A stretch of DNA of 64,000 nt, from positions 62,001 to 126,000 of the forward strand of contig CACFLX010000001.1 in NCBI GenBank assembly GCA_902567235.1, read 5' to 3'. Positions 10,592-19,612 of this stretch are shown here, in pieces (the stretch's first letter is position 1; every line of letters starts with the position of its first letter). The translations under genes and the position numbers were made by a program. The notes under the pieces were generated by a model, which was not told where the DNA came from, did not search any database, and saw only the letters and a list, made by a program, of their open reading frames with translations. The DNA is from an uncultured Pelagibacteraceae bacterium (GTDB lineage: Bacteria; Pseudomonadota; Alphaproteobacteria; Pelagibacterales; Pelagibacteraceae).

Positions 10592-10697
10592 GTTCGCAAT
10601 GGTTTTATAATTATAAAATTTAAATTCAACTAAAAAATACTTAAATATATTTTCTAAAGTGTCTCTTTAGTATAAAGAATTGCATATCTTTAATAAT

Positions 10698-11576
10698 ATG
10701 AAAATTAATAAATTCAATAAAGGTATACTTTATTCAAGCTCAGGATCATTTTTCTGGGGTTTTCTTGGAACTTATTATTTTCAATATATTACTTTAGTAG
10801 GTGCGTTTGAGGTTGTCGTGCATAGATGTATTTGGACTGCATTAATTTTATTACTAACAACTATATTTTTTAAAAAATGGAAAATATTTAAAAAAGTAAT
10901 TTCAGATAAAAAAAAAATTATATATCTATTTATAACATCAATATTGATATTTGGTAATTGGACCGCTTGGATTTATGCTGTCTCTATAAATAAAATAATT
11001 GATGCAAGTATTGGGTATTTTATATTTCCAATATTAAGTGTTTTTTTTGGTTATATTTTTTTTAAAGAAAAATTAAATAAAAAAAGAATTGCTTCTCTTC
11101 TAATAGTATTTTTAGCTTCTCTATATCTATTTATTGATATTGAAACATTTCCTTGGATTGGTTTTATTGTTGCATTACTATGGAGTTCTTACAACCTAGT
11201 TAGAAAAAAAATTAAAGTTGACACAGATGTAGGATTGTTTGTTGAAAGTTTGTTCATACTACCTTTGGCATTTGTAATTTTATATTTTATTTTTCAAAAC
11301 AGTACGAATGATTTTACTTTTTCAAATCCTTCGTTAATGTTTTTGCTTTTTTTAGCGGGCCCAATGACTGTGATTCCATTATTTTTGTATATAAAAGGAG
11401 TTGAACATGCAGGTTTAGGTCCGTCAGGCATGATATTCTTTATTACTCCTACTGGACAGTTTTTACTTGGTTTTTTTTATTATAATGAGCCATTTTCTAC
11501 TCAAAAATTTGTCAGTTTTGTTTTAATATGGATTGCTGTCATTATTTATTTAAAAGATTTATATGAAAATTATTAA
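10698..11576 (+). CDS. rarD: EamA/RarD-type permease
   Basis: An integral membrane protein of about 292 residues with around ten hydrophobic segments, matching the RarD branch of the drug/metabolite transporter superfamily. The N-terminus reads GSFFWGFLGTYYFQYI followed by AFEVVVHRCIWTA (the EIxxHRxxWS-type motif), and the second half carries GPMTVIPLFLY. Substrate unknown; RarD was named for chloramphenicol sensitivity. A TTG at 10680 is in frame, but the ATG at 10698 starts the conserved part better. The 3' end overlaps the mltB-like gene by 14 bases. Confidence 0.85.
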   Translation: MKINKFNKGILYSSSGSFFWGFLGTYYFQYITLVGAFEVVVHRCIWTALILLLTTIFFKKWKIFKKVISDKKKIIYLFITSILIFGNWTAWIYAVSINKIIDASIGYFIFPILSVFFGYIFFKEKLNKKRIASLLIVFLASLYLFIDIETFPWIGFIVALLWSSYNLVRKKIKVDTDVGLFVESLFILPLAFVILYFIFQNSTNDFTFSNPSLMFLLFLAGPMTVIPLFLYIKGVEHAGLGPSGMIFFITPTGQFLLGFFYYNEPFSTQKFVSFVLIWIAVIIYLKDLYENY

Positions 11577-12561
11577 AATTATATTTTACATTATATTAAT
11601 TTCTCTAAATACAACCAATATTGTTGTTGGAGAAGATTTTAATAGTTGGGTAATCTCATTTAAAGATTATGCTTTGAAAAAAGGCATATCAAAAGAAACT
11701 TTGGATAAAACAATGTCAAAAGTAAAGTATCTTCCTAAAGTAATTAAATACGACAGATATCAGCCAGAATTTTATGAGGATACGAATACATATGTTTCTA
11801 AAAGATCTAGTGACACAAAAATAAAAAAGGGAGTAGATTTATTTAATAAAAATAATTCACTAATAAGTAATGTTGAATCAAAATTTAATGTGGAAAAAGA
11901 ATTACTTTTATCATTAATGGGTATCGAAACTAATTTTGGCAAATATCTTGGAAAAATGGATATATTGTCTTCATTAGCAACATTAAGTTATGACAAGAGG
12001 AGAAGTGAATTTTTTACCAATGAACTAATTATAATATTAAAACTAATTGATGCTGGTGTTGTTAATAGCGATATACTGTATGGATCTTGGGCTGGAGCTT
12101 TTGGTAATTTTCAATTCATGCCTTCGACTATAAATAATTATGCTATAGACTACAATAATGATGATTTGATTGATTTAAAGTCTACTGAAGACTCCTTTGC
12201 ATCAGCTGCTAATTATATTAATAAATTGGGCTGGAAAAAACATGGTCCTTGTTTTTATAAAATTAAATTAAAAGAAAATATACCAGTTAAATACCTTAAT
12301 ACATCTGCAAAAAAAATTAAAAATAAAAAAAAATTTAAATATTTTAAAAAATATGTAATTAATTCTAAAAATTTAAAAATTGATGAAAATTTAATTGTTG
12401 GCATAATAACACCTGATAGGGAAATTGTGGAAAGTTCAAAATTATTAGAACCCGCCTATTTAGTTTTCGATAACTATGAGTTAATACTTAAATGGAATAG
12501 ATCTCTAAGATTTGCTTTAGCTGTTTGCACATTAAAGGATAAGTTTAAAAATGAATTATAA
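11563..12561 (+). CDS. mltB: Lytic murein transglycosylase, MltB family
   Basis: Cleaves peptidoglycan glycan strands to 1,6-anhydro products in the periplasm. The 332-residue protein begins with a hydrophobic export signal (about residues 2-23). It carries the MltB (SLT_2) core: catalytic glutamate in GIETNFGKYLG (Glu122), SLATLSYDKRRSEFF, GSWAGAFGNFQFMPSTI and the calcium-loop-like DYNNDDLIDL. It opens the overlapping run mltB-rlpA-dacA-tmk-holB-metG-tatD, a familiar alphaproteobacterial order. Confidence 0.92.
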   Translation: MKIIKIIFYIILISLNTTNIVVGEDFNSWVISFKDYALKKGISKETLDKTMSKVKYLPKVIKYDRYQPEFYEDTNTYVSKRSSDTKIKKGVDLFNKNNSLISNVESKFNVEKELLLSLMGIETNFGKYLGKMDILSSLATLSYDKRRSEFFTNELIIILKLIDAGVVNSDILYGSWAGAFGNFQFMPSTINNYAIDYNNDDLIDLKSTEDSFASAANYINKLGWKKHGPCFYKIKLKENIPVKYLNTSAKKIKNKKKFKYFKKYVINSKNLKIDENLIVGIITPDREIVESSKLLEPAYLVFDNYELILKWNRSLRFALAVCTLKDKFKNEL

Positions 12562-13306
12562 AATCCTATTTATTATTCTTCTCTTTCTATTTTCATGTGA
12601 AACAAATACTGTTAATAAAAAAAAAGTTAAAAGTGTTGTTTCCGTAGAAGTTTTTTCAAATAAAGGTTTCGCTCTTCTTTTTACCGATGATCTAAAAAAG
12701 AAAAAAATAGTGAATAAAAAAATTGATAATAGGTCATTAATTATATTCCAAAGAAATCTAAAAAAAAATACGAAGGTTAAGATTACTAGTCTTATTAATA
12801 ATAAATCCATTTTAGCAACAGTGGGCAATGATTCAAAATATCCAGTTTTTTATAATTCTGTCATTTCCAAAAGAATTTTTGATGAACTTGAATTAAGTGA
12901 AATTGAACCCTATGTTGAAATAACAACAATTTCTGAAAACTCGACTTTCTTGGCAAAAAAAGCTGAAATGTACGAAGAAGAAAAAAATGTAGCTGCGAAA
13001 GTACCCGTTGAAGGAGTTAGTATAAGTGATTTAAGTTCAAATAAAAATAAACAAGAAAAAAAACAAAAAAAAGGAAAATTTAGCTATATTATAAAAGTTG
13101 CAGATTTTTATTATCTAGATACAGCTAAACTGATGCAAAAAAGAATCATAGATGAACTTAAACTTGATAACTCGAGGATTAATAAAATTTCCAACACAAA
13201 TTTTAGAGTTTACCTTGGACCGTTTAATAATTTAAAATCTTTAAAAAATGCTTATGATGATATATCACCTCTTAATTTTGAAAATATTGAAATAATAAAA
13301 TTATGA
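12551..13306 (+). CDS. Divergent RlpA-like lipoprotein with C-terminal SPOR domain
   Basis: A 251-residue protein with a lipoprotein signal (lipobox LFLFSC, Cys17). The middle (about residues 35-135) resembles a degraded double-psi beta-barrel: LKKNTKVKITSLINNKS aligns with the RlpA LPxGTxVxVTNLxNGKS pattern, but the following segment VGNDSKYPVFYN lacks the usual DRGP. A charged linker leads to a C-terminal SPOR-like domain (about 172-251, FSYIIKVADFYYLDTA to VYLGPFNNLKSLKNAYDDI) that in relatives binds denuded septal glycan. Position between mltB and dacA is exactly where rlpA sits in alphaproteobacteria. Lytic activity is doubtful. Confidence 0.65.
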   Translation: MNYKILFIILLFLFSCETNTVNKKKVKSVVSVEVFSNKGFALLFTDDLKKKKIVNKKIDNRSLIIFQRNLKKNTKVKITSLINNKSILATVGNDSKYPVFYNSVISKRIFDELELSEIEPYVEITTISENSTFLAKKAEMYEEEKNVAAKVPVEGVSISDLSSNKNKQEKKQKKGKFSYIIKVADFYYLDTAKLMQKRIIDELKLDNSRINKISNTNFRVYLGPFNNLKSLKNAYDDISPLNFENIEIIKL

Positions 13307-14457
13307 AAAAATTCTTAATATCTGTTGTTTTATTGTCTAATTTTTTTTACTCAAATGTTAATTCATTAGAATTTGATATAAAGGCAAAAACGGCAATACT
13401 ACAAGATTATCTATCGGGTGAAATACTTTACGAAAAGGAAGCTGATCTTAAAATATTCCCAGCATCAATGACAAAAATAATGACCACAATAATTGCTTTT
13501 GATTTAATTAAACAAAATCGATTAAGTCTAGATGAAAAATTTTTTGTTTCAGAAAATGCGTGGCGCTTATCTCAAGCTGGATACTCATCTATGTTTATAA
13601 TGGTTGGTGATCAAATTAGTGTGGAAAATCTTTTAAAGGGTATTATTGTTTCATCTGGTAATGATGCATGCGTAGCTTTGGCTGAGGGTATTGCCGGTAC
13701 GGAAGAAGAATTTGCAATAATTATGACAGCAAAAGCAAATGAAATTGGTATGACTAATACAAATTTTGCAAATTCATCTGGAATCAATCACCCAAATAAT
13801 CTTTCTACAGTAAGAGATATATTAATAATGTCTAATTATTTAATTAAAAATTATCCTTTTTATTATGAATACTTTAAGGAAAAAGAATTTACGTGGGATA
13901 GAACAGGTGGTGATCCGATAACACAAGGGAATCGAAACCCACTTTTATATAAAAATATTGGTGCTGATGGAATTAAAACAGGATTTCTTGCTTATGAAAA
14001 ATTTTCTCTAGCTTCATCTATTAAGAGAAATGATAGAAGATTAATTTCTGTTGGAAGTGGATTTGAAACAAGAACTATAAGATCTAAAGAATCACAAAAA
14101 CTTTTAACATGGGGTTTAACTAATTTTGATACTATAGAAATAGCAAAAAAGGATACTGAATTTACTAGTTTGGATGTATGGTTAGGTCAAAAAGATAAAA
14201 TCGAAGTTTATTCTAAGTCAGATATTTATAAAACTATTAGAAAAGCCAGATTAAAAAAATTAGAAACAACAATTATTTATGATGGACCAATTAAAGCTCC
14301 TATTAAAAAAGATGATAAAATAGCAAAACTTATTATTAAATATGATGGTAATATATTGTCAGAACATGATTTATTGGCTTTGGAATCTGTTAAGAAAATG
14401 AATATTATATCTAGAATTTTAAAATCAATAAATTACTTAATTTGGGGTGATGTATAA
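13303..14457 (+). CDS. dacA: D-alanyl-D-alanine carboxypeptidase (S11, DacA-type)
   Basis: A penicillin-binding protein that trims the terminal D-Ala of peptidoglycan stem peptides. The 384-residue product has a signal peptide (about 1-21), the SxxK nucleophile motif SMTK (Ser55/Lys58), the SGN motif in IVSSGNDACVALAE, the KTG motif in DGIKTGFLAYEK, and a C-terminal beta domain ending in an amphipathic tail that would anchor to the membrane. Overlaps its upstream and downstream neighbours by a few bases. Confidence 0.95.
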   Translation: MKKFLISVVLLSNFFYSNVNSLEFDIKAKTAILQDYLSGEILYEKEADLKIFPASMTKIMTTIIAFDLIKQNRLSLDEKFFVSENAWRLSQAGYSSMFIMVGDQISVENLLKGIIVSSGNDACVALAEGIAGTEEEFAIIMTAKANEIGMTNTNFANSSGINHPNNLSTVRDILIMSNYLIKNYPFYYEYFKEKEFTWDRTGGDPITQGNRNPLLYKNIGADGIKTGFLAYEKFSLASSIKRNDRRLISVGSGFETRTIRSKESQKLLTWGLTNFDTIEIAKKDTEFTSLDVWLGQKDKIEVYSKSDIYKTIRKARLKKLETTIIYDGPIKAPIKKDDKIAKLIIKYDGNILSEHDLLALESVKKMNIISRILKSINYLIWGDV

Positions 14458-15064
14458 GTTTCCAATTATAGTATTTGAAGGTGTAGAAGGTTCCGGAAAA
14501 AGTTTTCATTTAAAAAATATTAAAAAATATTTTAAAAAGAAAAAAATTAAATATTTAAGCTTTAGAGAACCTGGTGGTTCAAAAAATGCAGAAAAAATTA
14601 GAAAACTAATACTTAATAAAAAGTCTAAATTTAATAATTTAACTGATCTTTTACTTTACTTGGCTGCAAGAAATGAAAATTTTCACAATATTTTAAGTAA
14701 ACATTACAAGAGAAAAGTAATTTTAATTGATAGATTCACCGATTCTACAATAGCTTATCAGCATTATGGAATGGGTATTAATAAAAATTTAATTATTAAG
14801 CTTAATCAAATTATTTTAAAAGATATTAAACCTACTTTTACATTTTTAAATATTGTTAACATGAAAAATCTCAAATCAAGAATAAATAAAAGGGTAAAAA
14901 ATAGATATGATAGTTTTAATAATAATTTTTACAAAAAGGTTCAAAATGGTTTTCTAAAACTGGCCAAGAATAAACGAAACTATAAAATTATTGATTCAAA
15001 TTTAAGTATTTCAAAAAACAAAGAAATAATTATAAAAAAAGTTAATTCAATTTTATCTATATGA
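14450..15064 (+). CDS. tmk: Thymidylate kinase
   Basis: Phosphorylates dTMP to dTDP. The product is about 204 residues with P-loop FEGVEGSGKS, the DR(Y/F/H) motif in LIDRFTDSTIAYQHYG, and a lid region KRVKNRYDSF. A GTG three bases upstream is in frame, but the ATG at 14450, overlapping the dacA stop, is preferred. Its TGA overlaps the holB ATG (ATGA), indicating translational coupling. Confidence 0.95.
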   Translation: MYKFPIIVFEGVEGSGKSFHLKNIKKYFKKKKIKYLSFREPGGSKNAEKIRKLILNKKSKFNNLTDLLLYLAARNENFHNILSKHYKRKVILIDRFTDSTIAYQHYGMGINKNLIIKLNQIILKDIKPTFTFLNIVNMKNLKSRINKRVKNRYDSFNNNFYKKVQNGFLKLAKNKRNYKIIDSNLSISKNKEIIIKKVNSILSI

Positions 15065-15996
15065 ATTTAATTCCTGAAAATAATACACAATTATATGGTT
15101 ATAGTGATTTTTTTTTATCAATCAAAAATATGTATGATAATGAAAAATTACCAAATAAGATTATTTTTTCTGGAAATAAAGGTATTGGTAAATCTACATT
15201 TGCATACCATCTTATTAACTATATTTTTTCTCAAAAAGAAGAAGATAGATATGATTCAGAAAATAATATAATTTCACCAAATAACTTTTCATATAATTTA
15301 ATTAAAAATGGAACTCATCCTAATTTTTTTTTAATTTCCAATAATGCTGAAAAGTCAAATTCGCAAATTTCAAAAATTAGAGAAATGATTAATTATACAA
15401 ACAAATCATCTTTTAATAATAAATTTAAAATTATATTGATCGATAATATTGAAAATTTAAATCTAAATTCAATTAATGCTCTTTTAAAAATTATTGAAGA
15501 GCCAAATGATAAAGTTCTTTTTTTACTAGTTCAGGATAGTAAAAAAAAAATAATTGATACACTAACTTCAAGGTGTATTAAATTTAATTTATTTATAAAT
15601 AATGATAGTAGAAATGAAATAATAGAAAAACTCTTAAATAATAAATTTTATACAAATTTAAATAGTGATTTTAAAAATATTTATAATTCTCCAGGTGACA
15701 TAGTTTCTTTGCATAATTTTTTTAAAAATAATAATATTGATGAAACAATAACAATAGAAAAATTTATTAAATTATTAATAGATAAATCTATTTTTAAAAA
15801 AAATAATTATATTACTAATAATATTTCATATTTTTTAGAATTGTATTTTTTAAAAAAGATTTATTCTTTAAAACATAAAAGCAATATTCACGATCTTTAT
15901 AATTATTTTTTATCAAAAATATCTAATTGCCATAAGTATAATTTAGATCTTGAAAGCGTATTAATTGAATTTGATGGTAAAGTATTAAATGGATAA
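15061..15996 (+). CDS. holB: DNA polymerase III delta-prime subunit
   Basis: Clamp-loader subunit. The 311-residue AAA+ protein has Walker A SGNKGIGKSTFAYHL (about residues 36-50), the sensor-1 SRC motif in TLTSRCIKF, and the NALLKIIEEPND element typical of delta-prime. No zinc-module cysteines are seen. Strong divergence and lysine/asparagine enrichment are typical of this genome. Position between tmk and metG supports the call. Confidence 0.9.
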   Translation: MNLIPENNTQLYGYSDFFLSIKNMYDNEKLPNKIIFSGNKGIGKSTFAYHLINYIFSQKEEDRYDSENNIISPNNFSYNLIKNGTHPNFFLISNNAEKSNSQISKIREMINYTNKSSFNNKFKIILIDNIENLNLNSINALLKIIEEPNDKVLFLLVQDSKKKIIDTLTSRCIKFNLFINNDSRNEIIEKLLNNKFYTNLNSDFKNIYNSPGDIVSLHNFFKNNNIDETITIEKFIKLLIDKSIFKKNNYITNNISYFLELYFLKKIYSLKHKSNIHDLYNYFLSKISNCHKYNLDLESVLIEFDGKVLNG

Positions 15997-17527
15997 GTCT
16001 TTTTTTATAACTACACCAATTTACTACCCATCTGCCAAACCTCATATGGGACATGCTTACTCAAGTATTGTATCTGACGTTATAGCTAGATTTAAAAGAT
16101 TGGACGGTTATAAGGTTGAGTTTTTAACTGGTACAGATGAACATGGTCTAAAAATACAACGAGCAGCAGAAGAAAAAGGAGTCGACCCAAAAAAATTCTG
16201 CGATGAAATAAGTAAAACTTTTAGAAATTTATCTAAAACTCTAAATCTTTCAAATACCGACTTTATTAGAACTACAGAGGATAGGCATATTAAATCAGTT
16301 CAAAATTTATGGAAAATTTTAGAAAAAAATGATGAGATATATCTATCAAAATATTCAGGTTGGTATTCAGTTTCTGATGAAGCTTTTTATAGCGAAGATG
16401 AAATTAAAGAAGAAAACGGTATCAATATCTCTGTAACTTCTGGATCTAAAGTTGAATGGGTTGAAGAAGAATCTTATTTTTTTAAATTATCGAAATGGGA
16501 AAATAAATTATTAAAATTTTATGATGAAAATCCAAACTTTATTCTACCAAAGTCTAGACGAAATGAAGTTATAAATTTTGTTAAAAGTGGTCTTAAAGAT
16601 TTGTCTATTAGCAGAAAGTCTTTTTCATGGGGAATAAAAGTTCCTAATAATAATGATCATATAATTTATGTTTGGTTAGATGCTTTAACTAATTATATAA
16701 GCGCATTAAATTATCCAGACTTAGATAATATAAAATATAAAAATTTTTGGCCTGCTGACATACATATGATAGGGAAAGATATATTAAGATTTCATGCTAT
16801 TTATTGGCCAGCTTTTTTGTTAGCTGCTAATTTACCTCCACCAAAAAGAGTTTATGGTCATGGCTGGATATTATCTGGTGAAGAAAAAATGTCTAAATCA
16901 AAAGGCAACATATTAGATCCATTAGAAATTGTTGATAAATATGGTCTAGATCCATTAAGATACTACTTGCTTAAAGAAGTATCATTCGGAAACGATGGTA
17001 GTATTACACAGGATAAACTCGAAGATTGTATAAATAGTGATTTAGCAAATAATTATGGAAATTTATGTCAAAGGGTAATTTCCTTTAACGAAAAAAATTG
17101 CAATCTTTTAATACCTGAAAAAGAAAATTTCAAAAAAGAAGATTTAGTTATACTTGATAAAATAGGAAATAGTGTTGAAGCTTTAAGATTTAATATAGAT
17201 AATCAGGAATTAAGCTCTTATACAAATTTCATTGTTGACTGTCTATTTGATGCAAACAAATATTTTAATGATCAAGAACCTTGGAAAAAAAAATCTGATA
17301 TTAAAAGATTAAATACAATCGTATATGTTTCACTTGAAGTTATTAGAAAAATTTCAGTCCTATTAAATCCAATTATTCCAGAAACCTCATTAAAAGTGTT
17401 AGGAATTTTTAATTTAAAACAAAATGATCTTTTATTTGAATCAATTAAAAATCATGAAAGTTTAAAATCTAATAATAAAATTAAAAAAATTGATATTTTA
17501 ATTAAGAAAATAGAAAAAAATGATTGA
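15989..17527 (+). CDS. metG: Methionyl-tRNA synthetase
   Basis: Charges tRNA-Met. The 512-residue class I synthetase has the HIGH-type motif HMGH within YYPSAKPHMGHAYSS and KMSKS in GEEKMSKSKGN. The connective peptide (YSGWYSVSDEAFYSEDE through VEWVEEESYFFKLSKW) has no zinc cysteines, like the alphaproteobacterial form as I recall it. There is no C-terminal tRNA-binding (Arc1p-like) extension. It overlaps holB and tatD by eight bases each. Confidence 0.97.
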   Translation: MDKSFFITTPIYYPSAKPHMGHAYSSIVSDVIARFKRLDGYKVEFLTGTDEHGLKIQRAAEEKGVDPKKFCDEISKTFRNLSKTLNLSNTDFIRTTEDRHIKSVQNLWKILEKNDEIYLSKYSGWYSVSDEAFYSEDEIKEENGINISVTSGSKVEWVEEESYFFKLSKWENKLLKFYDENPNFILPKSRRNEVINFVKSGLKDLSISRKSFSWGIKVPNNNDHIIYVWLDALTNYISALNYPDLDNIKYKNFWPADIHMIGKDILRFHAIYWPAFLLAANLPPPKRVYGHGWILSGEEKMSKSKGNILDPLEIVDKYGLDPLRYYLLKEVSFGNDGSITQDKLEDCINSDLANNYGNLCQRVISFNEKNCNLLIPEKENFKKEDLVILDKIGNSVEALRFNIDNQELSSYTNFIVDCLFDANKYFNDQEPWKKKSDIKRLNTIVYVSLEVIRKISVLLNPIIPETSLKVLGIFNLKQNDLLFESIKNHESLKSNNKIKKIDILIKKIEKND

Positions 17528-18281
17528 TTCACACTGTCATTTAGATCATGAACCTATGTATAGCGATCTTAAAAATGTTATTTATAGATCAAAAGATGTT
17601 GGTATTGAAAAAATTTTATCAATCTGTACTACCATTAATAGTTTTGAAAAAATATTAAAAATTATTAATTTTGATCCTATAATTTATGGAACTTTTGGTA
17701 TTCATCCTCATGAATGTTCTGATAATATCGTAACCAAAGAAGAAATAATAAATAATGTTAAAAAAAATAACAAAATTATTGGTATAGGAGAAAGTGGATT
17801 AGACTTTTACTATAATCATTCAGATAAAGAAAAACAATTAGCAAGTTTTAAAATACATATAGAAGCATCTATTCACCTTAATATGCCTATAATTGTACAC
17901 TCAAGAAGTGCGGAAAATGAAACATTTAGAATTTTAAAAAGTTATGAAAAGTTTAAACCTAAAATTTTAATGCATTGCTTTACAGGTTCAGCTGAATTTG
18001 CACATAAACTTTTAACTTTAGGTAGTTATTTTTCAGCAAGTGGTATTATAACATTTAAAAATAGCACAGATTTACAAGAGACTTTTAAATTGATACCGAA
18101 TGATAAATTATTAATTGAAACGGATAGTCCATATTTAGCTCCAGTGCCTCTCCGTGGTAAAAAAAATGAACCTAGTTATATAAAACACACTTTAGAAAAG
18201 TTAGCTAATTTAAAAAATACTGAAGTTAATAAAATGAAAAAAATTACTTCATATAATTTCAATTTATTATTTAATTTATAA
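17520..18281 (+). CDS. tatD: TatD-family metal-dependent hydrolase/DNase
   Basis: A 253-residue TIM-barrel protein with the metal-binding start MIDSHCHLD (HxH), glutamate in GIGESGLDFYYN, histidines in PIIVHSRSAENE and LMHCFTGSAEFA, and aspartate in IETDSPYLAP. Family members are deoxyribonucleases or quality-control hydrolases; the exact substrate is uncertain. Location after metG is conserved in alphaproteobacteria. Confidence 0.92.
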   Translation: MIDSHCHLDHEPMYSDLKNVIYRSKDVGIEKILSICTTINSFEKILKIINFDPIIYGTFGIHPHECSDNIVTKEEIINNVKKNNKIIGIGESGLDFYYNHSDKEKQLASFKIHIEASIHLNMPIIVHSRSAENETFRILKSYEKFKPKILMHCFTGSAEFAHKLLTLGSYFSASGIITFKNSTDLQETFKLIPNDKLLIETDSPYLAPVPLRGKKNEPSYIKHTLEKLANLKNTEVNKMKKITSYNFNLLFNL

Positions 18282-18286
18282 TATCT

Positions 18287-19063
18287 ATGTCTTTGAAATT
18301 TACAATTCTTGGATGTGGTAGCTCTATGGGTGTGCCAAGACCTGATGGTAATTTTGGAAATTGTGATCCTAAAAACTTTAAAAATTACCGAACCAGATGC
18401 TCTGCTATTCTTCAAACAAAAACTGATAATATTTTAATTGATACATCTCCCGATTTAAGGTCACAATTAATTAATAATAAAATTGATAGAATTGATAAAG
18501 TTTTATATTCCCATATGCATGCCGATCAAGTTCATGGGATAAATGATTTAAGAGTATTTTATATTAAGAATAAAAAACCAATACCAATATATGCAGACAA
18601 AAAAACTAAAAATTATTTAATTAAAACTTTTTCATACTGTTTTACAAATTTGAGCAATGAATATCCAGCAATACTTAAAATGAATTTAGTTAAAGATAAA
18701 ATTTTGATTAAAGATGGATCAAAAAAAATTGAAATTAAATCTATAAAAGTTGAGCATGGAAAAGTTAATAGTATTTGCTACATCTTTGGTAAAAAATTGG
18801 CATATATTAGTGACGTAAGTAAAATATATAGAAAGGATTATAAATTCTTTAAAAAATTAAAGTATTTAGTAATTGATTGTCTTTGGTACAAAAATCATCC
18901 ATCACATTTGAACTTGGAAAAATCATTAGAATTAATAAAAATATTTTCACCAAAAAGGGCAATACTTACAAACCTTCATTCTGAAATAGATTATGAAATT
19001 CTAAAAAAAAAATTGCCTAAGAATGTAGTTCCAGCTCATGATGGCTTAAAACTATATTTGTAA
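18287..19063 (+). CDS. Metallo-beta-lactamase-fold hydrolase (PhnP/YcbJ-like)
   Basis: A 258-residue MBL-fold protein beginning LKFTILGCGSSMGVPRPDG, with metal motif SHMHADQVHGINDLR and later histidines in KVEHGKVNSICYIF and LTNLHSEIDYEIL. The usual HxHxDH is HxHxDQ here, so one second-metal ligand is changed. Relatives include cyclic-phosphodiesterase PhnP; the real substrate is unknown. It ends the mltB-to-tatD run and overlaps the convergent glutathione peroxidase by 12 bases. Confidence 0.82.
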   Translation: MSLKFTILGCGSSMGVPRPDGNFGNCDPKNFKNYRTRCSAILQTKTDNILIDTSPDLRSQLINNKIDRIDKVLYSHMHADQVHGINDLRVFYIKNKKPIPIYADKKTKNYLIKTFSYCFTNLSNEYPAILKMNLVKDKILIKDGSKKIEIKSIKVEHGKVNSICYIFGKKLAYISDVSKIYRKDYKFFKKLKYLVIDCLWYKNHPSHLNLEKSLELIKIFSPKRAILTNLHSEIDYEILKKKLPKNVVPAHDGLKLYL

Positions 19064-19603
19064 TAATTTCTCAATTTTAGACACAATTTTTTTTGATGTT
19101 GGGTTGGTAAGTGAAGAAAATGTATCCTCAATTTTACCTTCCTTATTAATTAAAATTTTATAAAAATTCCATTTTGGTACTGCAGTTTTGCCATAATTTT
19201 TTTTTGCCCATTTAAAAATTTCGTGAGCATCATCTCCTTTAACGTCAGTTATTACAGACATGGGGAAATTAATACTAAAATTTACTTCACAAAATTCTTT
19301 AACTTCGTTATTGTTATTTTTCTCTTGATTAAATGAGTTGGATGGTATTCCTAAAACAATAAGACCATCTTTTTTATATTGATCCCATAATTTTTGTAAA
19401 TCATCATATTGTTTTGTAAAACCACAATAACTGGCAGTATTTACTAAAAGCACTACCTTATTTTTATATTCTTGAAAGTCTATCTTTTCACCAGCAATAC
19501 TGTCTATTTTGAAATCAAAAAAAACTTTTTCATACTCTGCTGTTGCGTGATTTTTAAAAAAAAGCATTATTACAGTTATTCCAATTATTAATAATTTTTT
19601 CAT
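19052..19603 (-). CDS. Glutathione peroxidase-family thiol peroxidase, exported
   Basis: Reduces hydroperoxides using glutathione or thioredoxin. The 183-residue product carries an N-terminal signal segment (about 3-22), then the catalytic cysteine in NTASYCGFTKQYDDLQKLW (Cys60, not selenocysteine), GIPSNSFNQE in place of the usual PCNQFGxQE, and WNFYKILI with the conserved Trp/Asn. The export signal implies periplasmic action. Starts just beyond the nhaA stop, so both may share a transcript. Confidence 0.9.
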   Translation of the reverse strand: MKKLLIIGITVIMLFFKNHATAEYEKVFFDFKIDSIAGEKIDFQEYKNKVVLLVNTASYCGFTKQYDDLQKLWDQYKKDGLIVLGIPSNSFNQEKNNNNEVKEFCEVNFSINFPMSVITDVKGDDAHEIFKWAKKNYGKTAVPKWNFYKILINKEGKIEDTFSSLTNPTSKKIVSKIEKLLQI

Positions 19604-19612
19604 TAAAATTAC

